A stretch of 64,000 bases of DNA from UBA2421 sp002343075 (GCA_937982565.1 CALJLN010000003.1:248001-312000); one strand, 5' to 3'; positions 18,750 through 28,202 are shown, numbered from the stretch's first letter. Made by a program: numbers and translations. The notes: generated by a model from the sequence alone, not told the origin.

Positions 18750-19844
18750 ATGACCACCCGCCCGCGCATTCTCACCGGCGACACGCCTACCGGAAAGCTC
18801 CACATAGGCCATTATGTTGGCAGTGTGGAAAATCGGCTGGCCATGCAGGCCGACTACGACTGCTACTTCATCATTGCCAACAAACATGCCTTCACGACCC
18901 GGGCCGAACAACCGGCCGAGGTACGTCAAAGCGTGATCGAGATCGCAACCGACTACCTCGCCTGCGGCATTGATCCGCAGAAGTCGACGATGTTTGTGCA
19001 AAGCGAGGTACCCGCAATTGACGAGCTGACGTTTTTCTTTTCGATGCTTGTGCCATTCAACCGGGTGATGCGAAACCCGACGCTGACACAGGAGATCAAA
19101 GATAAGGCGCTCGGCGATAAGTACCCGTTTGGCTTTCCGCTGTATGCGGTGGGACAGTGTGCCGACATTCTGGCGTTTCGGCCGGAGCTTGTGCCGGTGG
19201 GGGAAGATCAGATTCCGCACCTGGAGCTTACACGTGAGGTGGCTCGAAAGTTCAACCAAGTGTATTGCGGCGTAAGCTCGCACGCCCCAGACAACGACCA
19301 CACCACCCTCGGCGGGGTGTTTCCAGTGATCCAGCCTAAACTTGGTCGGGTAAAGCGCCTCTGCGGCCTTGGCCCGCCGGGCGCAGATGGGCAGTTGCTC
19401 AAAATGAGCAAGAGCCTGAACAACGCGATCTTCCTCTCCGATGAGGCCGATGTTGTGCAGAAGAAAATCATGGGAATGTATACCGATCCGACTCGCATCA
19501 CGGGCAAAGAACCTGGAGAGACCAGCCCGCAGAAGAATCCACTCTGGGCGATGCACGAAGTGTTTAACTCAGATGGCGAATGGCTGACAGAACACCGAAA
19601 CCTCTATGCCGAGGGCAAGATCGGCGATGTGCCGATCAAGAAGAAGCTGGTTGAGGTGTTAAATGTGCTCATCGATCCAATTCGCACCCGGCGGAAGCAG
19701 TTCGAGGCCCGGCCAGATGACGTCATCGACGCACTCAAGGTGGGCTGCAGAAAGGCGAACGAGGTTGCGGAAGAAACGCTGTACCTCGCAAAGCAGGCGA
19801 TGAAGCAGGATTTTGTGGGCCGGCGAACACTGAGAATCGAGTAG
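18750..19844 (+). CDS. trpS: Tryptophan--tRNA ligase
   Basis: This class I aminoacyl-tRNA synthetase charges tRNA(Trp). The ATP-binding HIGH motif is at residues 18-21 in TGDTPTGKLHIGHYVGS, and the KMSKS loop is intact near residue 217 (LLKMSKSLNNAI). GEDQIPHLELTREVARKFN is the family tryptophan/ATP pocket segment. The length, 364 residues, is normal. The start MTTRPRILTG is typical. It is the only tRNA synthetase gene in the window and stands next to a CYTH gene 47 bases downstream of its stop. Confidence 0.95.
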   Translation: MTTRPRILTGDTPTGKLHIGHYVGSVENRLAMQADYDCYFIIANKHAFTTRAEQPAEVRQSVIEIATDYLACGIDPQKSTMFVQSEVPAIDELTFFFSMLVPFNRVMRNPTLTQEIKDKALGDKYPFGFPLYAVGQCADILAFRPELVPVGEDQIPHLELTREVARKFNQVYCGVSSHAPDNDHTTLGGVFPVIQPKLGRVKRLCGLGPPGADGQLLKMSKSLNNAIFLSDEADVVQKKIMGMYTDPTRITGKEPGETSPQKNPLWAMHEVFNSDGEWLTEHRNLYAEGKIGDVPIKKKLVEVLNVLIDPIRTRRKQFEARPDDVIDALKVGCRKANEVAEETLYLAKQAMKQDFVGRRTLRIE

Positions 19845-19891
19845 CGTGACGGCACCAAGCGGAGAATGTGAGTCTCTGCCAGAGCGTACCA

Positions 19892-20464
19892 ATGGAAACA
19901 GAGCTTGAGGCAAAAGTTGCGGTAGACGACCTTGAATCGGTCCGCGGGAAGCTACGAACGCTGCAAGCGAAGCGCAGCGGGCGGAGGCTGGAGCTAAACA
20001 TCTACTTTGACACCGCCGACCGAAGCCTGCTCGCCGCCGATAAGGGGCTTCGCATCCGCTCGATGCAATCGCTGGACACCCCGGCCGCGGCAACGGCTAC
20101 GGTTGTTACGTTCAAAGGCCCGCAGGCAGCCGGAAGCGACTTGAAATCGAGAGAAGAGATTGAGTTTTCCGTTGAAAGCGCCGATCGTGCCGCGGCACTC
20201 TTGGCGCAACTGGGTTTTCATGCCGAGTTGGGTTTTGAAAAACGAAGAGAGAGCTGGCATTTGGCCGGCTGCGAGGTGGAGCTTGACGAGCTTCCCCGGC
20301 TGGGCACATTTGTCGAGGTGGAAGGCGCGTCGTCGTCATCGGTGAAGGCAGTTTTGCAGTTGCTCGGCCTGGGTGAACACCCGCTCATTACCGAGAGCTA
20401 CATCGCCATGATGAGCCGGCGCATTGCCGGGAGTGCCTGTGACGAGCCGATAGTGCGGTTTTGA
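19892..20464 (+). CDS. CYTH-domain protein (class IV adenylate cyclase / thiamine triphosphatase-like)
   Basis: The protein opens with METELEAKV, the ExExK signature of the CYTH triphosphate tunnel fold. It then has the expected charged strands: NIYFDTADRSLLAADKGLRIR, VTFKGP, SREEIEF, FEKRRESW and VELDELPRLGTFVEVEG. Family members bind and hydrolyse or cyclise triphosphate compounds (ATP, thiamine triphosphate, inorganic triphosphate) with divalent metal; the substrate cannot be predicted. I prefer ATG 19892, which puts ExExK at the N-terminus as usual; a GTG at 19868 is an alternative. It converges with proA across eight bases. Confidence 0.82.
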   Translation: METELEAKVAVDDLESVRGKLRTLQAKRSGRRLELNIYFDTADRSLLAADKGLRIRSMQSLDTPAAATATVVTFKGPQAAGSDLKSREEIEFSVESADRAAALLAQLGFHAELGFEKRRESWHLAGCEVELDELPRLGTFVEVEGASSSSVKAVLQLLGLGEHPLITESYIAMMSRRIAGSACDEPIVRF

Positions 20465-20472
20465 TGTGGTGG

Positions 20473-21741
20473 CTATCGCAGGTGCCCATCACCCGTGACG
20501 ACCCATTTGTAGGTGGTCAGGTCGCTCGCCCCCATCGGCCCGCGGGCATGGAGTTTGTCGGTGCTGATGCCGATTTCGGCACCCAGTCCATAGGCAGCGC
20601 CATCGGCCAGCCGCGTGCTCGCGTTCACCATCACGCTTGCCGAATCGACCCTGCTGACAAATCGCTGGCAGGCTGCGATATCCGTTGACAGAATCCCGTC
20701 AGTATGCCGACTGCCATAAGTGTTGATGTGCGCGATCGCTTCGTCAATCGAATCTACGACTTTTATACCCAGGGTGAAGGCTAGATATTCCGTGGACCAA
20801 TCCGCCTCGGTTGCAGGCAGCGCCTGAGGGAACAGCGCGCGGGCGGCGGAGTCGGCACGGATTTCCACACCTCGCGCGCTGAGCGCCGCGCATGTACGTG
20901 CGAGCAAAACATCGGCTGCCCGCCGATGAAACAGCAAATGCTCCACCGCATTGCACACAGCGCCGCCGGGGTAGCTGGTCTTTGAGTTGACGCAGACGTC
21001 GATCACCCGCTGTTCGATTCCAGCGACGTGCTCGTCAATGTACAGATGGCAATTGCCGTCGAAGTGTTTCAGCACAGGAATGTTCGAATCGCGCACGACT
21101 GCCTCAATAAGGCTCTTTCCGCCACGGGGGATCACCAGGTCGATCTGCTGATTTTGCCTGAGCAGCACCGGCACCAGCGCGCGGTCGGTGGTGTTTACCA
21201 ACTGCACAGCGTCCGAGGGAAGGTTGGCATCGGCGATGGCCGCGGCGGCGATGGTCGCGATGGCTGTGTTCGAGTGAATGGCCTCCTTGCCCCCGCGCAG
21301 AATGACCGCGTTGCCGCTCTTCAGACAAAGCGCCGCAGCGTCGGCGGTGACATTGGGGCGGCTCTCGTAGAAAAACAGTACCACACCAATTGGCACGCGC
21401 CGTCGTTCCACGCGCATGCCACTTGGCCGCACCGTAGATTCGATCGTTTGCCCAACAGGGTCCGTTTGCCGGGCGATCTGTTCGACCCCTTCCGCCATTG
21501 CATCGATTCGTGCATCGTTTAGCCTGAGACGTTCGATCAGCGGCCGCTCAAGGCCGCCGGCTTCGGCAGCGGCGAGATCACTGGCGTTACTTTCGAGGAT
21601 CGTCGCGCGCCCGCGGCGCAGGCCGTCGGCGAAGCGCGCGATCGCGTCAGACTTCGTCGCATCGCGGGTTGAGGCCAGCAGAAGCGCCGCCGCACGTCCC
21701 CGGCGGCCAAGTTCAGAAGCGTAATCATTCCAGTCTGGCAT
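20473..21741 (-). CDS. proA: Glutamate-5-semialdehyde dehydrogenase
   Basis: The enzyme reduces gamma-glutamyl phosphate to glutamate 5-semialdehyde with NADPH, the second step of proline synthesis. The 422-residue length is standard. Recognisable parts are the substrate segment RRVPIGVVLFFYESRPNVT, LCLKSGNAVILRGGKEA, and the catalytic Cys near residue 262 in GGAVCNAVEHLLFH. The C-terminal YGLGAEIGISTDKLHARGPMG is diagnostic. No proB kinase gene lies next to it. The next minus-strand gene upstream (ybbR) ends about 55 bases away, so it could be at the end of the folP-cdaA-ybbR transcript. Confidence 0.95.
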   Translation of the reverse strand: MPDWNDYASELGRRGRAAALLLASTRDATKSDAIARFADGLRRGRATILESNASDLAAAEAGGLERPLIERLRLNDARIDAMAEGVEQIARQTDPVGQTIESTVRPSGMRVERRRVPIGVVLFFYESRPNVTADAAALCLKSGNAVILRGGKEAIHSNTAIATIAAAAIADANLPSDAVQLVNTTDRALVPVLLRQNQQIDLVIPRGGKSLIEAVVRDSNIPVLKHFDGNCHLYIDEHVAGIEQRVIDVCVNSKTSYPGGAVCNAVEHLLFHRRAADVLLARTCAALSARGVEIRADSAARALFPQALPATEADWSTEYLAFTLGIKVVDSIDEAIAHINTYGSRHTDGILSTDIAACQRFVSRVDSASVMVNASTRLADGAAYGLGAEIGISTDKLHARGPMGASDLTTYKWVVTGDGHLR

Positions 21742-21795
21742 GATCTAACACCGTCGTAGCGTAGCGTTCCGATCCCCTGCAGCAGCCAACGCTCG

Positions 21796-22881
21796 TTAGT
21801 TTGACCCCTCCCGCCGCTGCACGCTCCACTCTACGGAGATGTTGGCCAGCCGCTGTGGATCCACCTTTACGTTCGGCGGCAGCTCGAAGATCGGCTTTTT
21901 GGGCTTGAATCGTCCGTCGCGGGCGTCGCGCAGCTCTTCGGGCGTGAAGTCCAGGCGGGCCTTGATCACCAGCCCCGCCTGAAGCAGGTCAATTTGTTCC
22001 TGCGGGCCAAGCACCTGTACATTGCTGATGAAGCCGGGCGTCACGGTTACCCGAAACTCGTTCACAAACTCCGGCGGAAGTGACGGCCAGACTGGCACCG
22101 ATTTCAATTCATAGGCGATGTCTTTGCTGCCGATTTCGAGCGCGGCGGTTGCCGATGTGGGCTTGACGGTCATCCCTGATGGCGCGCGCAGAGTCACCAG
22201 AATCGAGTCCTTTCTTCCAGGCTCGCGCAGAATGGGAAGATTGGCCAAATCAGCCTCAGCAAAAAGCCCGCCATTCGCTTCGGCAGCGGCGATGTCGCGC
22301 GATGCGCCGCGGACGGTCACCTGCGGCGGGTCAAACACAGCGGATTGCACCACCGACTTCAGCGCGTCGGGCACTTTCACATCCACCGTCTGCTCGACAT
22401 ATGTGTCAACATCCAGCCCAATTGTGTCCGGTGTTACGCCCGTGATGCGTACGCCCCGGTTGGAGCGGAATGGCTCATTTTGCTCCAGGATCGGTTTTGC
22501 CAGTTGATAGACCGCCCCGCTCGCCTGCGTAGCGTCGACGGTCAGCACCAGTGAGTCCATGCCACTCAGTTGTCGTTCAAGCTCTTTAACGCGCGCGTCG
22601 GTACCGATATAGGCGATCTTCAGCTCGAGCGAGTCGTTCTGCAGCGCCACTCGCCGGCCAGGGTCATTGGACCGCACGGCCACTCGCCGCGTCACCGAAT
22701 CGGGAGCCGAAATGGATCGCGCGGCGTAGAACCAGACGAGAATCGTCAGAGGTATCAGCCACGCGAGCGTGCGCACAATGGCCGCGATGCCACTTGCCGA
22801 GAACGTTTCTCGCAGCCAGGATCGAAACGTTGGTCCGGCATAGGTAAAACGGTCCTGAAAATGTCCTGGTTGCTTGCTCAT
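21796..22881 (-). CDS. cdaR: YbbR-domain protein (CdaR-like regulator of diadenylate cyclase)
   Basis: This 361-residue protein has one membrane helix near residue 35-55 and an extracytoplasmic part with repeated YbbR-like strands (for example PVWPSLPPEFVNEFRVTVTPGFISNVQVLGP). In other bacteria CdaR binds and modulates the membrane cyclase CdaA. The assignment comes from the fold pattern and the gene order: its ATG overlaps the stop of cdaA by four bases (22878-22881), so the two are translationally coupled. The sequence itself is poorly conserved, as is usual for the family. Confidence 0.75.
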   Translation of the reverse strand: MSKQPGHFQDRFTYAGPTFRSWLRETFSASGIAAIVRTLAWLIPLTILVWFYAARSISAPDSVTRRVAVRSNDPGRRVALQNDSLELKIAYIGTDARVKELERQLSGMDSLVLTVDATQASGAVYQLAKPILEQNEPFRSNRGVRITGVTPDTIGLDVDTYVEQTVDVKVPDALKSVVQSAVFDPPQVTVRGASRDIAAAEANGGLFAEADLANLPILREPGRKDSILVTLRAPSGMTVKPTSATAALEIGSKDIAYELKSVPVWPSLPPEFVNEFRVTVTPGFISNVQVLGPQEQIDLLQAGLVIKARLDFTPEELRDARDGRFKPKKPIFELPPNVKVDPQRLANISVEWSVQRREGSN

Positions 22882-23759
22882 ACTTTCTGCGTTACAGGCA
22901 CTTCGGCAGTTTGCCCGGCGGGCGGGGCGGATTGAGGTAAATCACTTGATTTGGGCTTGGGTGAATCGCTCTTGCCGAGCAACTCGACCAGCAAGCCGCG
23001 TAACGCCTCGGGTGTCAGTTTGCGGAATAACTGACCCCGCTCGGCAATGGAGATATCGCCCGTTTCTTCGCTTATAATCAGCACTACGGCGTCCGATTCC
23101 TGGCTCATCCCAACCCCAGCGCGATGGCGGCTGCCCAGTTCGCGTTCGAGCGTGCCTTCTTCAGCCAGCGGAAACTGCACCCCAGCAAAGGCGATCTTGC
23201 CTTGGCTGATGATGACTCCCAGATCGTGCAGCGGAGAGTTGGGCCAGAAAATGGTGTCGAGCAGCGGGGCGGACATCTCAGCATTGAGGCGAGTGCCACT
23301 TTCCGCGATCCCTCCGAGGCCTACCTCACGCTCGATGGCAATCAGCGCGCCAATCTTCCGCTTGGAAAGAAAGATCGCCGCTTCGACCAGATGCTCGATC
23401 TCTTCGCTCACCATTCGCGACCAGCCGCGAAAAAGGCTTGTCTCGCCCAGCCGCATCACCGCGCGGCGCAGTTCCGGCTGAAAGATAACGATGACTGCAA
23501 ACGCCACCACTGCAACCAACTGCTGGTAAAGCACTTTGATCGCAGCGAACTCTTTCGGCAGAAAGTTGACGAAGAGCCATGAGACCACCAGCAGCATGGC
23601 GATGCCCCGAAGCAGCCGGGCGCCGCGCGTGCCCCTTAGAAAACGATAAACGGAGTAGACGACTGTGCCAATCAATAACCACTGCAGTAAGAGCGACCAC
23701 CACGGCGCTTCTCGCAGTAGCGTCTGAAGGTAGGCAATGTCGTTAAAGGTCTCTTCCAT
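22878..23759 (-). CDS. cdaA: Diadenylate cyclase CdaA with altered DGA motif
   Basis: The enzyme makes the second messenger cyclic di-AMP from two ATP. Three membrane helices occupy about the first 95 residues, followed by the conserved VIFQPELRRAVMRLGE segment and the DisA_N cyclase domain (about 105-265). The RHR motif is present in LGSRHRAGVGMSQESDA. The ATP-binding DGA motif is not: where the family reads LHDGAVII, this protein reads LHDLGVII. The Asp is kept. The gene order folP-cdaA-ybbR is the classic arrangement, and cdaA starts 32 bases after folP ends. The proline-rich C-terminal tail after about residue 268 is probably disordered. The change may be lineage-specific or may alter activity. 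Confidence 0.88.
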   Translation of the reverse strand: MEETFNDIAYLQTLLREAPWWSLLLQWLLIGTVVYSVYRFLRGTRGARLLRGIAMLLVVSWLFVNFLPKEFAAIKVLYQQLVAVVAFAVIVIFQPELRRAVMRLGETSLFRGWSRMVSEEIEHLVEAAIFLSKRKIGALIAIEREVGLGGIAESGTRLNAEMSAPLLDTIFWPNSPLHDLGVIISQGKIAFAGVQFPLAEEGTLERELGSRHRAGVGMSQESDAVVLIISEETGDISIAERGQLFRKLTPEALRGLLVELLGKSDSPKPKSSDLPQSAPPAGQTAEVPVTQKV

Positions 23760-23791
23760 GCTCGTGGCGCAGCTGGCGTAAACTACTCATT

Positions 23792-24727
23792 TTAGGGCGA
23801 ACGCGGTTGAATCGCCATCGTCATGCGCACAACCTGCGCCATCTGGCGGACATCATGGACACGCACGATGTCGCAGCCGTTGGTTATCGACCATGAGACC
23901 GTCGCAGCGGTGCCGAATTGTCGGGCCGCAGCGTTGGGCTCACCGGTGATGCGGCCGATAAATCCCTTCCGGCTTGTCCCCACCATTATCGGCTGGGCAG
24001 TGGGGGCAAGATTGCGCAAGTTGCGTAATAACTCCAGATTGTGCGCGTCGGTCTTTCCAAACCCAATCCCCGGATCGACCAATACCCGGTGCGCCGGAAT
24101 CCCCGCGGCAACGGCCGCTGCGGTTCGCGATTCCAAAAACGTTGCCACTTCCCGGGAGACATCTGCATAGATTGGATCCACCTGCATCGTCGCCGGAGTG
24201 CCGAGCATGTGCATCAGGCAGAGGCTGCGATCGTGCCGAGCCACCGTCGAGAGCATCGCGGGGTCATCCCGGCCGGCTGACACGTCATTCGACATCGCGA
24301 ACCCATGATCAAATGCCATTTCCGCGATTGCGGCACGCGTTGTGTCGATGCTAAATGCAGCCCGCCGCGTCAGCGATCGCAGTGCATCCAACACGGGTTC
24401 GAGCCTGCCAATTTGTATCTCTTCGGGCACCGGCTGTGACCCCGGACGGGTCGATTCGGCCCCGATATCGATGATATCAGCCCCGTCATCGAGCATTTTC
24501 TGCGCATGAATGACGGCCTGCTCGGGCGAGGTGATGCTGCCCCCATCACTGAAACTGTCTGGGGTAATGTTCATCACGCCCATGACCAGCGGGGGTCTGG
24601 GAAATAGTCTGAGCCATGAATCGAACTCATCAATGTTCAAGATTGCCCTTGCAACTTTCGCGTTAGATCGTTGTGCAAGTATACGTCTGAACTGTATTGC
24701 TGCGATAGAGAAGTGAGCCGCGCCCAA
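23792..24727 (-). CDS. folP: Dihydropteroate synthase
   Basis: The enzyme joins p-aminobenzoate to dihydropterin pyrophosphate in folate synthesis and is the sulfonamide target. The first TIM-barrel strand is unmistakable: LVMGVMNITPDSFSDGG, followed by DIIDIGAESTRPGSQPV, the Asn in NDVSAG, VDPGIGFGKT and VGTSRKGFIG, and the C-terminal RVHDV. The start is uncertain: from 24727 the first about 30 residues look unlike the family, and TTG at 24640 with AGGG upstream (MNIDEFDSWLRLFPRPP) may be the true start. Its place ahead of cdaA is conserved in many bacteria. Confidence 0.92.
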   Translation of the reverse strand: MGAAHFSIAAIQFRRILAQRSNAKVARAILNIDEFDSWLRLFPRPPLVMGVMNITPDSFSDGGSITSPEQAVIHAQKMLDDGADIIDIGAESTRPGSQPVPEEIQIGRLEPVLDALRSLTRRAAFSIDTTRAAIAEMAFDHGFAMSNDVSAGRDDPAMLSTVARHDRSLCLMHMLGTPATMQVDPIYADVSREVATFLESRTAAAVAAGIPAHRVLVDPGIGFGKTDAHNLELLRNLRNLAPTAQPIMVGTSRKGFIGRITGEPNAAARQFGTAATVSWSITNGCDIVRVHDVRQMAQVVRMTMAIQPRSP

Positions 24728-24771
24728 CCGGCGCGACCACAGAGCCGCAACCGGGCCAGTACGGAGCCACT

Positions 24772-25014
24772 ATGCAAGCTGTTATCGAAAATGCATTTCG
24801 GCGATTTTTGTTTCCGGGTTTGTTGACTGCCATTGTCGGATTGCTGTGGGTGCTGGCCAGCTATCAATCTCTGGCGGCTGAACGAAGTCGCCAAGCGGCC
24901 TACCTGGCCCAACCGCCGGAGTTTGCATCGCACGAAAGCTCCCCCAAGCCGGAGACGCCCGTTTGGCTCGTGATAGCCGAGACGGCATCCGACCCCGCGA
25001 TTGGCCCGACCTGA
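24772..25014 (+). CDS. Small single-pass membrane protein, unknown
   Basis: This 80-residue frame starts with an ATG preceded by GGAG. It has one hydrophobic helix (about residues 12-35, FLFPGLLTAIVGLLWVLASY) and a Pro/Glu-rich tail. It sits alone on the plus strand between folP and an acetyltransferase gene, both on the minus strand. I do not recognise the family. It reads like a real membrane peptide, but a chance frame is possible. Confidence 0.45.
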   Translation: MQAVIENAFRRFLFPGLLTAIVGLLWVLASYQSLAAERSRQAAYLAQPPEFASHESSPKPETPVWLVIAETASDPAIGPT

Positions 25015-25041
25015 TGCGGCTTTAGTCTGCAAGTCGCCCGA

Positions 25042-25491
25042 CTAGTCCAGCACATTTTTTTCGAACACCACCAGGTTATCGGCGTGGGTCGAATCCCAGC
25101 GAATGCCGCAAATGTCGTAACCCGTCGAAACTGCGAAATGCACAAACTCCCGCTGGTGGTTAAGGCATTCACAGCGAACAAACTCGTAGCCGTGGTCTTT
25201 TGCCCACGCATGCTGCGCTTCCTGCAACTGCCGGCCTATCCCGTGCCGACGCACTTCAGGTTTCACTGCGCCAAGCCAGTGATAAAACATTCCCGGCTTC
25301 AACTCGAAACCCATCCAAAACCCGACAGGCTGATCATCCAATCGGGCGAGGAGGGTGAGCACATTGTGCCGTCCCTGAAAACGGCGCTTGAAGTAGTCGA
25401 TCTCGCGTTTGGGCCGGAAAACGGAGTTGTACAACTCGACCGCGTGGGCAAGCTGCCGATCATCGGCGATAACAATTTCTGATTGAGCCAC
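25042..25491 (-). CDS. GNAT family N-acetyltransferase
   Basis: This 149-residue protein shows the GNAT core: the acetyl-CoA binding motif A reads GAVKPEVRRHGIGRQLQEA (R/Q-x-x-G-x-G/A type), followed by a helix and the C-terminal strand FAVSTGYDICGIR. Family members acetylate amines on small molecules or protein N-termini; the substrate is unknown. It stands between ftsH, whose terminator lies 80 bases upstream of its start, and the small membrane gene. Confidence 0.82.
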   Translation of the reverse strand: MAQSEIVIADDRQLAHAVELYNSVFRPKREIDYFKRRFQGRHNVLTLLARLDDQPVGFWMGFELKPGMFYHWLGAVKPEVRRHGIGRQLQEAQHAWAKDHGYEFVRCECLNHQREFVHFAVSTGYDICGIRWDSTHADNLVVFEKNVLD

Positions 25492-25569
25492 GTTAACAAT
25501 TGCCTCCTGAGCGCGGACGCGAGTATACGCGCCAAACCGATCTCGGTCACGCAGCCATCTCGCCGGCGA

Positions 25570-25601
25570 GAAAAAATCAGCCGCAGCGATTTAACTGCGG
25601 C
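25570..25601 (-). terminator. Rho-independent terminator of ftsH
   Basis: On the minus strand a 7-bp stem (GCCGCAG/CTGCGGC, 25580-25586 and 25595-25601) with an eight-base loop is followed by TGATTTTTT. It lies 70 bases past the ftsH stop and before the acetyltransferase gene. Confidence 0.8.
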
Positions 25602-25670
25602 CGAGAGTCATGTTCGCTGTTTTGAGTGTTGCCAGAGCGCCTTATCCCCGCAGCAGCATCCTCGGCTGAT

Positions 25671-27710
25671 TTACCCCGGGGCTGGCAGCGGGCCACCGCC
25701 GAGGCCGGGGTTGACATCGGGCTTGCGCGGGTCGGTTGCCGGGGCGATCGTGGTTCCCCTGCGGGTTTCACGGTCGATGAGGTCGCTCACCGTCGGGCGC
25801 GTGAGCTGTTCGCCGCGCATGATTCTGTCGATATCCGGGCCGTCGAGCGTTTCATACTTCAGCAGCGCCTTTGCAAGCGCCTCCACGCGGTCGCGATTGG
25901 CCTCAAGAATGGTTCGTGTCTCTTCGTAGAGCTTATCAATCAGTTTCTTCACTTCTTCGTCGATCGCCTTGGCGGTTTCCTCGCTGTATTCCCGGCCACC
26001 GGCAATATCGAGCATGCTCTGCTTGTTCTCATCTTCGCCGTAATAGACGAAGCCGACTCGTTCATTCATGCCCCAATCGCGCACCATTCTGCGTGCGATG
26101 CCAGTGGCCTGCCGGATATCGCCGTACGCGCCGGTATTCACGTCGCCGGTGAACATTTCTTCGGCAATTCTCCCGCCGAACAAAGTGCGCAGCTGCGCGT
26201 AGCACCAGCTTCGTGAATAATTCTGCCGATCCTTCTCCGGCAGGCTCATAGTCGCGCCGCCGAAGTTCCCGCGGGGGATGATCGTTACCTTGTGAATCGG
26301 GTCGCCGTCCTTTTCCAGAATCTGAATGACTGCGTGACCAGCCTCGTGATACGCCGTGGCGAGCTTTTCCTTTTCGTCGATCACGCGACTCTTCTTTGCG
26401 CGACCCCAGCGGACTTTATCGCGGGCCTCCTCAAGGTCTTCCTGTTCGATTCCCTCTTTATTCGCGAGTGTTGCGCCCAGTGCCGATTCATTGATAATCG
26501 CAGCCAGATCAGCCCCGCTGAAGCCGGGCGTCGCTTTCGCCAGGCGGGCCAGATCGACATCGTTCCCAAGCTTCACCTTGCGGCTATGCACTTTGAGAAT
26601 CTCCATCCGGCCCTTCACATCGGGCAGCGGGACGTATACCTGCCGATCAAACCGGCCCGGCCGAGTCAACGCCGGATCGAGCACATCGACGCGGTTGGTC
26701 GCGGCGCACACGATCACCTGATCATTGGTCTCAAAACCATCCATCTCCACAAGGATGGCGTTGAGCGTCTGCTCGCGTTCGTCATGCCCGCCGGATGAAA
26801 ACCCACTTCCCCGACGACGACCGACGGCGTCAATCTCATCAAGGAATATGATGCAGGGTGAGTTGTCTTTTGCCTGTTTGAACAAATCTCTCACGCGTGA
26901 TGCGCCCACGCCAACGAACATCTCGACAAAGTCGCTGCCGCTGATTGAGAAGAATGGCACATCGGCTTCGCCGGCAATCGCCTTGGCAAGCAGTGTTTTG
27001 CCGGTGCCAGGTTCACCCACCAGCAGAACGCCCCGCGGAATGCGCCCGCCTAGCCGCTGAAACTTCTTGGGATTTCTCAGAAACTCGACAATCTCCGACA
27101 CCTCATCCTTCGCCTCTTCCACGCCGGCTACATCGTCAAACGTGATGTTAGTGTGTTCCTTGCTCGTAATCTTGTGCCGGCTACGGCCAAAGTTGCCGAG
27201 CATCCCGCCCGCACCCGCGCTATTGCGCAATTGGCGGAAGATGAAGAAATAAATGATGGCAAAGATCAGCAGCCACGGAATCAGCGGCAGCAGCAGGTTG
27301 ATCCAGATGCTGTTGTTAGTCTGATACTTTACTTCGATTGGCGAGTTATCCCGCAACGCCATCAGATCGCGCACGGTGCCCCAGTCCGCCGGGGGAATGG
27401 CGACCCGATACTGCTTGGTTTCAGGTACCGACGGGTTCTTGCGAGCCTGATTGTATTCACCGAGCAACTCGTCGCCCTGGATGACAACGGATTTCACGTT
27501 GCCGTCTTTCACTTCGGCATAAAACTCGCTGATAGGTGTCTCATCCCGGGCGTTTCGCTGGTGCTGCACGAGCACAAAAAGCATGATCGCCAGCCCGATA
27601 AACAGCACCCAGCCGAAAACCCCACGCCCAAGCCGCATGCCATTGCCGCCGGGACCGGCAGGGGGAGTCTTTTTCTTCTGTGGTCGATCCGGTTTTTGTT
27701 CGGACATCAT
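25671..27710 (-). CDS. ftsH: ATP-dependent zinc metalloprotease FtsH
   Basis: This membrane-anchored AAA+ protease degrades misfolded membrane proteins and regulators. Two N-terminal membrane helices (about 31-50 and 133-153) flank a periplasmic segment. The AAA domain has Walker A GEPGTGKTLLAKAIAGEA and Walker B CIIFLDEIDAVGRRRG, with the pore residues ISGSDFVEMFVGVGASRVRD. The zinc site HEAGH lies near residue 455. The length of 679 residues is normal. The C-terminal 40 residues are Pro/Gly-rich. Two adjacent ATGs start the gene; the second (27707) is better spaced from AAAGGA. Confidence 0.96.
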   Translation of the reverse strand: MMSEQKPDRPQKKKTPPAGPGGNGMRLGRGVFGWVLFIGLAIMLFVLVQHQRNARDETPISEFYAEVKDGNVKSVVIQGDELLGEYNQARKNPSVPETKQYRVAIPPADWGTVRDLMALRDNSPIEVKYQTNNSIWINLLLPLIPWLLIFAIIYFFIFRQLRNSAGAGGMLGNFGRSRHKITSKEHTNITFDDVAGVEEAKDEVSEIVEFLRNPKKFQRLGGRIPRGVLLVGEPGTGKTLLAKAIAGEADVPFFSISGSDFVEMFVGVGASRVRDLFKQAKDNSPCIIFLDEIDAVGRRRGSGFSSGGHDEREQTLNAILVEMDGFETNDQVIVCAATNRVDVLDPALTRPGRFDRQVYVPLPDVKGRMEILKVHSRKVKLGNDVDLARLAKATPGFSGADLAAIINESALGATLANKEGIEQEDLEEARDKVRWGRAKKSRVIDEKEKLATAYHEAGHAVIQILEKDGDPIHKVTIIPRGNFGGATMSLPEKDRQNYSRSWCYAQLRTLFGGRIAEEMFTGDVNTGAYGDIRQATGIARRMVRDWGMNERVGFVYYGEDENKQSMLDIAGGREYSEETAKAIDEEVKKLIDKLYEETRTILEANRDRVEALAKALLKYETLDGPDIDRIMRGEQLTRPTVSDLIDRETRRGTTIAPATDPRKPDVNPGLGGGPLPAPG

Positions 27711-28202
27711 TCAATCCTTTGACAGCCAATCACCCACCGCGCAACGCTAGGGTACGGGTGCAGTTCTGCAATCCTGCACCTCTTAAGGGTGTTCGTCAAA
27801 TCATAGGTCGGGGTTCAGAGAAAAATCTAGAAATTCGGCAGTCAGAGTGGGTGTTTCGGTGCGAATTCGGCGATTGATTGTAAGAACACGGGCACCGAAG
27901 CAACCCAGCGACCCCACGGCGGACGGCCCCTTGATCCAACCCGTTGCCACAAGCCACGATACAACGCGTGGTTACGGGACGCGCTTCTCGCGCGAGAAAA
28001 AACCGTCGCAGGGATTGCGGCGGTTAGGAGCTCCCCGATCCTAACCCTCTTCATAACCGCTCTCGCGCCGAAAGTTGGATTCTCGCATTAAAATCAAGGT
28101 TGTTAAAGAACTATCGCTCGTTTCAAAAGCCGCGTCCGTTGCGCACTTGATGTTGTCCTGCAACAGGTCCTGACAAGATTCCATGCTGCCTCCGGAGGCA
28201 GT
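27711..28202. other. Gene-free region upstream of ftsH
   Basis: These 492 bases hold no convincing gene. There is a 7-bp stem (GGTGCAG/CTGCACC, 27757-27780) in what would be the ftsH leader, and a 14-bp perfect palindrome TTCTCGCGCGAGAA (27985-27998) followed by four A residues. The ftsH promoter should lie here. The region marks the edge between ordinary chromosome and the rearranged phage/restriction remnants. Confidence 0.5.

Noticed and set aside
27711..28202. RNA gene or riboswitch ahead of ftsH
   Set aside because: Only short stems are visible; no tRNA fold or known riboswitch core was recognised.
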